Positions 33,116-42,861 of a DNA stretch of 64,000 nt are shown here, piece after piece. Positions within the stretch are counted from its first letter, which is position 1, and every line of letters begins with the position of its first letter. The notes under the pieces are model-generated. The model saw only the letters and a list, made by a program, of their open reading frames with translations. It was not told the DNA's origin and did no database searches. The translations under genes were made by a program, and so were the position numbers. This DNA is from Takakia lepidozioides (taxonomy: Eukaryota > Streptophyta > Takakiopsida > Takakiales > Takakiaceae), in NCBI GenBank assembly GCA_030704615.1, contig CM060734.1:45028042-45092041 (forward strand). Direction: 5' to 3'.

Positions 33116-33380
33116 TTGCAAGCCAAACAGGTACTTCCCGCAAAATGTCAGTATTCACTGCCCCTGGATCTGCAGCACTGTTCTTCTAACCATTTTTCTA
33201 ACAGATTCTGCTGAGATGTGTGGGGTGTTTTGCTGATTAATGAAAACCAGAGTATGACTGTCGTCCTTTTCAGAACCAACTTCGGCTTGTTAAAGAGACT
33301 TTCCTAGGATTCAGATTGTTTGTGTGGGACCATCAATTTCATATTATTGGGTTTTTTTTTTGTGGCGCGAATCTGTGCAG

Positions 33381-33809
33381 ACTGGCATCACCCCAGAGTT
33401 CATTCTTTTTTTCGACTATCCTGAGGTGGAGATGGAGAAACGGCTTCTAGGCCGCAATCAGGTTAGAGCTCACTGCAGCAACATTGCTCTCTGATAACGT
33501 CGTTGCAACATTTTAGGTTTGATAGTCTGGACTTTCTTAGAGAATGGTCAACGAGTACATCTCTTGAGCTGAGTGGTGTCAAACAATTGCACCCAAGGAA
33601 TGTGTTTTTGCATTCATGGTGCTTGGACACTGATAAATCTACATGTTTGCAAGGCCATCAAGAACTTGGGAATCATGAGGTGATGGTCGCTGTGTGATCA
33701 GGGTCAGGACGATGACCACATAGAGACTATTCGCAAGCGATTCAAAGTATTCCTGGAATCCAGCCTCCCTGTGGTTCAGCACTATGATTCTCTAGGCAAA
33801 GTTTATAAG
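33381..33809 (+). pseudogene. UMP-CMP kinase 3' exons, plus strand
   Basis: Exon 33381-33461 (TGITPEFILFFDYPEVEMEK, RLLGRNQ) and exon 33702-33809 ([33 protein letters not shown]) are both GT-AG bounded and phase 0. They hold the LID region (RLLGRNQ..RDD type) and the C-terminal helix of UMP-CMP kinase. The exon that must precede them, ending GAFELV, is on the opposite strand at 27826-27981 and joins in phase. The final short exon is not found. Confidence 0.85.
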
Positions 33810-34084
33810 GTACTTTTCCATGCTCACCTTCACACAACTTCTCCTATCTTGTTTACAACAAGGCAAGTCCCTATGTAATGCAATTGTGAATCGCCATGTT
33901 ATAATCAGGTTGAGTGTCCTGGATGGTTCAAATGATATCTATACTTGAGCAATGTCTAAAAACAATCAGAGCAGGCCTTGCACCAGTGCTTGTTCATAAT
34001 GCATCTTGTAACTGAGAGTGCAAACTGTGATCAAGGAATCTTCATAAACTGACGAAGTGCCAAGTTTCCAACGGCCAGTGGCAT

Positions 34085-35300
34085 TGCATTAATGCCACAA
34101 CTTATGTGTTGCTATATCAAACATCTATGCTGCAGTTGGCAGGTGGGATGATACTGCAAAGGTGAGAAGAATGATGAAGGTCAGAGGGGTTGGAAAGGAG
34201 CCAGATGACAAGTTACATCCCAGAATTAAGGAAATCCATGCTGAGTTGAGAAGATTGTCTGGGCAAATGAAGGAGGCGGGGTATGTGCCTGGCACACGCT
34301 TTTTATTGCATGATGTGGAGGAAAGGAATTTTCTCTTTGCCACCAAGGCCATTCATTTTGGGTTGATCAGCACGACTCGTCAAGAATCTTCGAGTGTGTG
34401 GAGACTGCCATACCTCCACCAAATTCAACGATTGTTGGCCGAGCAATTGTTGTATGGGACGCTAACTACTTTCCACCACTTTGAAGATGAGATTTGTTCT
34501 TGTGGTGATTACTGGTGAAATGATGTTTTCTTGGAAAGATGCGAGTGTCTTGCTTCATTCATTGATCCGTGACGTAGCTACTCACTATCCACCATTTTCC
34601 CGAAAGTATTGACCATGATGTACTGTTGAGTGCATTTCCTGTGCCATAAATCCACAGGAAATGATAGTGGGGTCTACCCGGCATAGGTGGGAAGTCAGCC
34701 CATAACTGCACTTGACTGAAGGGGTGATTTTTGACTGATTATGGGGACAGTGGATGGAAATCAGAGTGCCGTCGTAATTCTGGGTTTGGGTGGTGGAGCT
34801 TCTCCAAAGCTTGAAGATGGAAGTGAATACGAATTTTAATGAGCTTGATGAGAGGGGCAGCCTTGTGCACAAGTTTGTTCAGCATCTTAAATTTGGACAT
34901 CTTTGTTTGTTTGTTTCTCGTGGTGTGGCTTTGGATGGAGCCCTTGACGAACTTGCATGAATATTGTCAAAAGCTAGCCTTAACCCACCAAGATCCAATC
35001 CCATGGTGGATGCTTGAAAGTTCATACAGTGAATGTAAGGGTATTTGGGTATGTTGTCATTGGTTGATGCGGCTTGTGAAAATTGAACATTGAAATGCAG
35101 ATCCGCCATTTTTCTTCCAGAAAAAAACAAAACACGGGACCTCTGCATGTAACACAGTGGGGATGACCCACCCCTTTTTTTTGTGAAAAATTGAAGGTAG
35201 TTCTCAAAATTCGTCGCTAGTAGTGCGGAGCAATGCGAAGCCCTAGTTCTAGCGAAGACTGAAGGTCAGAAGCTAGTTTAGCGTAGAGCAGGAATAGGGT
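34085..35300 (+). repeat. PPR segmental duplication, copy B
   Basis: About 90% identical to copy C (39990-41065) by eye, with about 62 bp extra near 34603-34665. It includes the PPR C-terminus and about 700 bp beyond it ending in GAAGCCCTAG and GC-richer DNA. Confidence 0.85.
34105..34518 (+). pseudogene. PPR E+/DYW C-terminal fragment (copy B)
   Basis: Starts with the E-domain remnant and continues PDDKLHPRIKEIHAELRRLS, MKEAGYVPGTRFLLHDVEE and, after frame slippage, FHHFEDEICSCGDYW with the stop at 34516-34518. The DYW domain is the cytidine-deaminase-like domain of editing factors. The HxE zinc-site region (HSEKLA) is deleted or shifted here and the CGDCH block is out of frame, so it is not functional. 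Confidence 0.8.
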
Positions 35301-35767
35301 GCCAAAGTGCCACGTCAACATCGCCACGTTTCGTAGTCAAATTCTGTCGAGTCTGCCCTGATTGCCCGTGCGAAAAACCCCAAAGCGCCAAGTTGTTTTG
35401 GAATTGCCCGGACTGCCCGGTTCTTGAAGTTCTTGAACTGCAGGAGCTATGCGTTTTCCGTCCCTCGTGCACTTTGCAAGCTCTCAACAGTCTCGCTGCT
35501 CAATGCAAACCGTGGCCTTTCCCTCATTTGATCAGCTTCGGTTTTCGTGCAAAGGCTCCGCAGATCACATCATTTTGCTTATGACTGAAAATGAGATGTT
35601 TGAAAAACTGTATTATATATGTTCCTCTAAATTCAGTTGGTGATATCTGAACTTTTCAGAACTGCATGGGCAAGTTAGGATGGCATATGTGAAGATGTTC
35701 TGCATCACACAAGGTTTCACTATTATTGATCTAGGTCTGGTGGTCAAACATTGGGTTGTGCACTCAG

Positions 35768-36299
35768 GTGTGTGCTCTGCAATGGAACCGGCATCAAAAG
35801 GAGATACTGAGCAGCCATGGGTTCAGCCAGAATCAACTGTGCTTGCGGAAGTATCCATCTATGGCCAAAATTGCTGAACTCACTGGTCACACTGCCCGTG
35901 TTCTCCATCTTGCCCAGGTTTTAAGACTTCTTTCTGTTGACATTCTAGTGTTTCCAAAGATGACAATTTGCAGAATTTCATTTCATATTACACTTGCGTT
36001 TGTACTACTCTAGGGTTCAGAGGAGCCGTGTTGCAGCTCTGGCTCGAAAATGCACATGTGGATCCATAATGCCACTGGCGGTCCAACATCGTCATTGCCA
36101 TCGTTTGTTGAAATTGAGTGAATTACTCATGATTTTAGTGCTGTAATTTGTGTAGAGCCCTGATGGAACAATGGTAGTCTCCGCTGCTGCGGATGAGACA
36201 CTTCGCTTTTGGAAGGTATTTGGGATGGCACAACCTGTCAAGAAGGTCTCCATGGGAGGAACTGGTGATCTGTCATTGCGAAGTATTAACATAAGATAG
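35768..36299 (+). pseudogene. Last two exons of a CDC20-type APC/C activator
   Basis: Exon 35768-35917 encodes [40 protein letters not shown] and [10 protein letters not shown]. Exon 36156-36299 encodes [20 protein letters not shown] and ends SLRSINIR. These are the last WD40 repeats of CDC20, which recruits substrates to the anaphase-promoting complex. The C-terminal Ile-Arg tail that docks on APC3 is kept. Both exons are open and phase 0. The upstream exons (C-box, earlier WD repeats) are not found, so this looks like a 3' gene fragment. LRKYP replaces the usual LWKYP. Confidence 0.85.
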
Positions 36300-36639
36300 G
36301 AGTGCCAGCTGTGGACTACAAAAATCAGAGCTCCAACATAGCAGGAAGCAAAACATTGATGCCTTGGGACAGGGGGTCACCACCTCAACAGAATGCCGGT
36401 TTTAAAAGCATAATGAAATTCATGATCCATGTCCAGTTTCTGCTGTAAATGGTGGGTTGGTTGACAAACTTCAATGTTTGGCATCACTGAGGCAGAAAAC
36501 ATTTCATGAGGTGAGGACTGACACCTTCCACTTTTGTCTATTGGGGGGCTAATAGGTAGACATAGGTGGCCTGTCCCACCCAGGATGCTCATATCTAAGG
36601 GCATAAGTGTGCACATCAATTATTACAAGCTAACACTTC

Positions 36640-37616
36640 AGTTGGCTTTGGAGATCTATGAGCAAAACAGAAAGGGGTTATGCCCAACCAGGTAACGGTT
36701 GTGTGCGTTCTCAATGCATGTGCCAGCCTGGTGGCTGAACGAGATGTGCTCTCCTGGAGTGCAATGATTTCAGGATATGCCCAGCATGGAGTTGGTAGGG
36801 AGGCTTTGGAGACATATGAGCGAATGATATGGGAAGGGGTGACACCAACCAGGTACCTTTTGTTTCTGTTTTCAATGCCTGTGCCAGCCTGGCAGCCCTG
36901 GGAAAGGCCACAGAAATCCATGCTGACATTATCAAAGCTGGAATTTCACTTTGGAAAGTACCCTTGTTGACATGTATGCCAAATGCGGGGATATAAAGAA
37001 TGCATGGCTAGTGTTTGACAATATGGTTGAACGAGATGTGGTCTCATGGAGTGCTATGATTGCAGGATATGCTCAGCACGGGTGTGGTAGGGTGGCCCTG
37101 CAACTATTGGAACAAACGCAACAGGAAGGGTTGAAGCCGAATGGTATCACTTTTATATGTGTTCTCTCTGCATGTAGCCATGTGCGACTAGTAGATGAAG
37201 GCAGTCATTACTTTGATTCTATGAGTCAAGCTCATGGCCTTACTTCCACAGACCAGCATTTTGGTTGCATGGTGGACCTTCTAGGCCGTGCAGGGCATGT
37301 GGATGAGGCAGAGGACTTCATCAAGAAAATGCCAAGCGAACCAGCTGCTACAGTCTGGGGGACTTTGCTTGGTGCCTGCAGAATTCATGGGAATCTGGAG
37401 GTGGCAGAACGTGCAGCAGAATACCTTCTTGAGTGGGATCCGCAGGATGCGGCAACGTATGTGCTTCTATCCAACATCTATGCTGCAGCTGGCAGGTGGG
37501 ACAATGCCGCAAAGGTGAGGAGGGTGATGTGGGACAGAGGTGTCAGGAGGGAGCCTGGTCAATGCTGCATAGAGGTCTATAGTCAGGTGCAATCGAGGCA
37601 ATTGAGTGTTTTATAA
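36640..37616 (+). pseudogene. PPR-E protein gene, largely open
   Basis: 36680-36820 holds NQVTVVCVLNACASLVAERD with VLSWSAMISGYAQHGVGREA; about 22 residues of a PPR are missing between ACASL and AERD. After a frameshift, 36951-37616 is one frame of 221 codons: TLVDMYAKCGDIKNAWLVFD, VVSWSAMIAGYAQHGCGRVA, ITFICVLSACSHVRLVDEGS, CMVDLLGRAGHVDEAEDFIK, VWGTLLGACRIHGNLEVAER and YVLLSNIYAAAGRWDNAAKV, then an E+ start (GVRREPGQCCIEV). It stops without a DYW domain. The 3' 660 bp could still encode a short PPR-E protein; the 5' part is broken. Confidence 0.7.
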
Positions 37617-38166
37617 GTGTTTTATACAGCCATGGGAATTTTCTTTGAAATGGCAGCTACAAAAGCGAATTTATAGCCTCCATTCTTCCTTTCTCTACTG
37701 TCCAAAAACCAATCAGAAGGTTCATGGATACAGCAGGCAAGGGTACCACTGACAGTTTGGAGGCTGTAATGGCTGCATGTGTGTGGGGAAATAGAAGCCC
37801 CTCTTGGAACAGGAGTAAGATTGACCTGCATTGGCAGCATCCGCAGGCAAGTCATGCACCTTTCATGTACCCTCTTCTTCCACTACACAACATGTCCTTC
37901 AAGAAATTCTGCTTTGATTACCCAATAACTGTGTTGTATTTGTGGATACATCTCAATGTGTTTATCCTTCGACTTGCTCCATTTCATGCAGGATTCAGTG
38001 TGTAGCCTGCTAACAGCACCAACGGATGTGCACACAATAAGAGCTAAGCACCAAGTGCATGCCATTGCCAGAGAGGGATGGAGGATCAGATGAGGGTTTG
38101 ACAGATTCAACAAAAATCATTAACAGAGGGTGGCTGAACACTGGGAATTCTACTGCTCGCTCACAG

Positions 38167-38412
38167 TCCCGAATGTGCATGGATTAATGAATGGGAAGTC
38201 CAAAACACTGGATGGGATGCCTTCCCTTCCTCACCCATTCATTATGTTCCTGTTAACAATGGCTGGGATGCTATCCCTTGCAATACTACAGTTAATGATG
38301 AACACAATCCTTCAGGTGGGTGGTCAACCTCCAACACTGCGATAGACCCCAATTGGGTTCCTTCTGGAAGAGAAACAGACGAGTTGTGGCTGGCCCGTCA
38401 TGGAGGCAAATG
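38167..38412 (+). pseudogene. Tryptophan-rich terminal exon of an unrecognised gene
   Basis: After a CTCACAG acceptor the frame reads CAWINEWEVQNTGWDAFPSS, VNNGWDAIPC, SGGWSTSNTAIDPNWVPSGR and ends ELWLARHGGK at a TGA. The repeated GWDAxP and GGWS units look like real protein rather than noise. I recall similar Trp/Gly repeats in trafficking adaptors but cannot name a family. Confidence 0.35.
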
Positions 38413-38439
38413 ACAAAGTCAATGCCATGCCATCACAAT

Positions 38440-40444
38440 GTGCATGCAGGGTATGCACAACAGGGACGTGGTATGGAGGCTTTGGAGACTTATGAACAAA
38501 TGATGGGAGAAGGTGTGAAGCCCGACCACATCACGTTTGGGTGCGTTTGCAAGCCTGGCAGCTCTGGAAAGGGGCAAAGAGGTCCATGGCGACATTGTCA
38601 GAGCTACAATTGTACCAAATGTCATTATGAACAATACCCCCATGGACATGTATGAAGGGAGTGTCCGTTAGTATGGCTGAACGAGATGTGGTGTCATGGA
38701 GTGTGATGATTGTAGGATATGCACAGCAAGGGCTCGGGATGGAGGCTTTGGAGACCTATAAGCAAATGATGTGCGAAGGGGGTGAAGCCCAACCACATGA
38801 CGTTTGTTTGCATTTGCAATGCGTGTGCAAGCCTGGCAGCCTGGAAAAGTGCAAAGAGGTCCATGGTGACATTATCAAATCTGGAAGTGTACCCGATGTC
38901 ATTCTGAACACTGCCCTGGTGGACATGTATGTCAAATGTGGGTGCATCGAGGATGCAAATGGAGTGTTTGACAGTATGGCTGAACGTGATGTGGTGTCGT
39001 GGAGTGTGATGATTGCAAGATATGCACAGCAAGGGTGCGGGATGGAGGCGTTGGAGACCTATGAGCAAATGATGTGCGAAGGGGTGAAAACCAACCACAT
39101 CACATTTGTTTGTGTTTGCAAATGCGTGTGCAAGCCTGGGAGCTCTGGAAAAGGGGAAAGAGGTCCATGGTGACATCGTTAAAGCTGGAATTGTACCAGA
39201 TGTCATCCTGAACACTGCCCTGGTGGACATGTATGCCAAATGTGGGTGCATTAAGGATGCGAAGGGAGTTAATTTCAACCCTATGGCTGAACGAGATGTG
39301 GTGTCGTGGAACGCGATGCTTGCAGGGGTATGCACAGCAGGGGCGTGGGATGGAGGCTTTGGAGACCTATGAGCAAATGATGGGGGAAGGGGTGAAGCCC
39401 AACCACATCACGTTTGTGTGCGTTTGCAGTTTGTGCAGCCCTGGAAAAGGGCAAAGAGGTGCATGGTTGCATCGCCAAAGCTGGAATTGTACCAGATGTG
39501 ATTCTGAACAATACCCTCGTGGCTCATATATGCCAAATGTGGAAGCATTGAGGATGCGGAGGGAGTGTTCAACAGTATGGCTGAACGAGATTTGGTGTCA
39601 TGGAACGCCATGCTTGCAGGATATGCACAGCAGGGGCGCGGGATGCAGGCCTGGAGACCTATGAGCAAATGATGGGGGAAGGGGTAGAAGTGCAACCACA
39701 TCAGTATCACCTTTATATGTGTTCTCTCTGCAAGCCACACTGGCTTACTGAATGAAGGAAGATGCTACTTCGATTCCTTGAGTCAAGGTCATGGTGTCAC
39801 CCCGCCAGTGAAGCACTTTGGCTGCATGGTGGACCTTCTGGACGTGCGGGACAACTACATGAGGCAGTGGACCTGATTAGTAAATGCCAATCAATCCAGA
39901 TGTTGTGGTGTGGAAGGCCTTGCTTGGTGCTTGCAGAATCCATGGCAATGTGGAGATGGCTGAATGTGTGGCAACATCTATCCTCAAGTGGGATGAACAG
40001 GATGCCGCGACTTATGTGTTGCTATATCAAATATCTATGCTGCAGCTGGCAGGTGGGATGATACTGCAAAGGTGAGAAGAATGATGAAGGTCACAGGGGT
40101 TAGAAAGGAGCCAGATGACAAGTTGCATCCCAGAATTAAGGAAATCCATGCTGAGCTGAGAAGATTGTCTGGGCAGATGAAGGAGGCGGGGTATGTGCCT
40201 GACACACGCTTTTTACTGCATGATGTGGAGGAAATGAATTTTCTCTTTGCCACCAGAGTGAGAAGCTGGCCATTGGTTTTGGGCTGATCAACACGACTCA
40301 TCAAGAATCTTCGAGGGTGTGGAGACTGCCACACCTCCACCAAATTCATCTCAAAGATTGTTGGCCGAGCAATTGTTGTATGGGACACTAACTACTTTCC
40401 ACCACTTTGAAGATGGGATTTGTTCTTGTGGTGATTACTGGTGA
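38440..40444 (+). pseudogene. PPR-DYW pseudogene with tandem PPR units (copy C)
   Basis: Four near-repeats of about 300 bp each carry MAERDVVSWSVMI, YAQQGxGMEALETYEQMM, EGVKPNHITF and PDVILNTALVDMYAKCGCI in changing frames (38444, 38670, 38980, 39285). They are followed by the L2-S2-E1 region (CSPSLQATLAY area, 39720-39990) and E2 (TYVLLYQISMLQL), then [69 protein letters not shown] and CSCGDYW with the stop at 40442-40444. It would be a PLS-DYW editing factor, but there are at least six frame changes, and the HSE zinc motif reads HQSE. Confidence 0.85.
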
Positions 40445-41065
40445 AAGGATGTTTTCTTGGAAAGATGCTAGTGTCTTGCTTCATTCATTGATCTGTGTAG
40501 CTACTCAGACCATCCACCATTTCCTGATAGTGGGGTCTACCCGGCATAGGTGGGAAGTCAGCCCACAATTGCACTTGACTGAAGGGGTGATTCTTGACTG
40601 ATTCTGGTGCTGTCCTAATTCTGGGTTTGGGTGGTGGAGCTTCTCCAAAGCTTCAAGATGGAAGTGAATACGAATTTTAATGAGCTTGATGAGAGGGGCA
40701 GTCCTGTGCACAAGTTTGTTCAGCATCTTAAATTTGGACATGTTTGTTTGTTTCTCGTGGTGTGGCTTTGGATGGAGCCCTTGACGAACTTGCATGAATA
40801 TTGTCAAAAGCTAGCCTTAACCCACCAAGATCCAATCCCATGGTGGATGCTTGAAAGTTCATATAGTGAATGTAAGGGTATTTGGGTATGTTGTTATTGA
40901 TTGATGCGGCTTGTGAAAATTGAACATTGAAATGCAGATCTGCCTTTTTTCTTCCAGAAAAAACAAAACACGGGATCTCTGCATGTAACAGTGTGGGGAT
41001 GACCCACCCTTGAACGTAGTTCTCAGAATTCGTCGCTAGTAGTGTGGAGCAACGGGAAGCCCTAG
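39990..41065 (+). repeat. PPR segmental duplication, copy C
   Basis: Same block as copy B, from CTTATGTGTTGCTATATC through the DYW stop to GAAGCCCTAG, where the TIR element begins. Confidence 0.85.
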
Positions 41066-42145
41066 TAATGTAAGAGCTTAGTGCGACAACCAGCATGTAG
41101 CCCAGTGGTAATGGGCACATACCACGTTGGATGTGGTTGTGGGTTCAAACCACGGTCTGGTGTGTCATGAAAGTGTCCACTTTTCAGCTGGAAGGATGTA
41201 GCCCTTGTGGTCAAGTGACACCATAAGTTACGCTCCCTTCGGAGGCGTCATACTTTACTTTACTTTAGAGCTTAGTGGCTCTAGTGCAAGTGTGCGATTC
41301 CACAGTATGCCCATATTTGGCCTGTCAAATCTTCCCCACCCTTTCTCGAGAGTGACATAGATTGGAGTGACACAAGACACTAGAGTGACAATGGGGGGGT
41401 GACATCCCTGGAGTGGCACTAGTAGTTGGAGTGACACCGGAGGGACATTGGACAATGGAGTGACTCAGCGCACTTTTTGCGGTTTTTTTCTGCTGCTCGG
41501 TGTAGTGGTCAAAGGAAGGTTCCCTCCATTGTTGTGCCGCCAAACTACTTGTTGATATACAACAATTAGTTGCATTCTAAATCCTTAATAGTGAAAGGGG
41601 CCGGGGAGGATTTGAAAGGGGCCCTAGATCGTAATCAATAATATTATGTTTCATAATGTGCGAGCGCAAATGGCATAATGTCCTAGTGGCAATAGGGCGG
41701 AAATTTTGCTTTTTAATCCTCCTCCAAATCGCCATACTAGGCAGGCAAAATCCTTATTTAACGCAAGCGTATGATCTACGACAGTATAGTATGCTGGTTT
41801 CAGCCCCTACAGAGTGACACAAGACACCTGGTGACATGGAACAGGGTGGCCACACACTCCCACTTAGTGTTACGAAATGCATAGAAATACGAGTTACATG
41901 GAACAGGTTGACAATCACCAGAGTGACATAGACAGGGGTGACATAGCAGTCCACCAATAATAGAATCGAAGGTACCATCACCACCACCTTACCAGCAAAC
42001 TACTCGTCGCTACACAACGACCATTAGCATTTTAAAATCTCTAATAGCGAGTCTGGGGTATGAGGGGGTGGGGAAGATTTAACTTAATCCGATGAATGTA
42101 CCATTGGATCATTGGATCGCACACTTGCATTAAGTTCTTACATTA
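41066..42145. mobile_element. TIR element with a SINE in its left arm
   Basis: Left end TAATGTAAGAGCTTA (interrupted by the SINE) then GTGCAAGTGTGCGATTCC; the right end is the complement of TAATGTAAGAACTTAATGCA then AGTGTGCGATCC. A second inverted pair lies further in (CAAATCTTCCCCACCC at 41329 against GGGTGGGGAAGATTT-like at 42067). The interior is rich in 'GAGTGACA' words and has no transposase. About 885 bp without the SINE. No target duplication is clear, and superfamily is unknown. Confidence 0.6.
41084..41266 (+). mobile_element. tRNA-derived SINE, 183 bp
   Basis: RNA polymerase III promoter boxes: A box TAGCCCAGTGG at 41098-41108 and B box GGTTCAAAC at 41142-41150, 44 bp apart as in a tRNA gene. 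The 3' end is a short TACTTTACTTTACTTT tail. An 11-bp direct repeat AGAGCTTAGTG flanks it (41073-41083 and 41267-41277). SINEs move using LINE machinery; no partner LINE is in the window. Confidence 0.88.
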
Positions 42146-42861
42146 TTGCATATACTAAATCTTAATTTTAAAAATAAAAGTTTTTTTCTCAGCTAAGTAA
42201 ATGGTAGGCCCATTCACACCAAGATTAAAATTCTGCCTTTGGACTAGGGGGCTGTCCCCTGTGTACCTCTATGGCTCAGAAAGATTCCCGCTCAAGGCCA
42301 ATGGCAGTGGCTCAGATTTCCTTGGAGGAAATAATAACTTTCCAACTTCAATTAGTGTCTAAGAAAAAGTTAACATAACATGACATATGGAGGGGAAGTG
42401 GCTTACCATCAACAGAATGTGGTAAGGCAAAAATCGTGTGTGAATGGGCCATAGAGCATGTTTGCCTCGTTATATCCAAGTGTTCCCTAAAAACTCAGGT
42501 GATGGTGTTCCGCTGTTTCTTCCAAACATATGCAGTCATTTCATCCATATTTTCTTAGAGAGACAGGAACCCCAAGGAATAGAGGGTGGAAAGAAAAACT
42601 TGAAATCTCACAACTAGTGCTGCAGAAACTGCCTCTCAAACAAGGGGGACATTGCCAAAGGTGATCATTGAGAATTTGTTGTGCTAATGCCTCTTTGGAA
42701 TGCCATCTTAAATTGGGGTACTCCGCATTGTTACATTGTGGGTTGTTGGCACGATCAATCACCTCCATCAACGAGAAATACTGAATTTTTTGAATGTCAA
42801 AATGCATTGGTTATATCACAATATACAAGCACAATAAGTGGTGGTTGGGAAAGAGTGAAAC
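42146..42861. other. Region downstream of OS9, no other gene
   Basis: Probably holds the 3' untranslated region and terminator of OS9 (minus strand). The minus-strand frame 42541-42807 is unrecognised. Confidence 0.4.
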
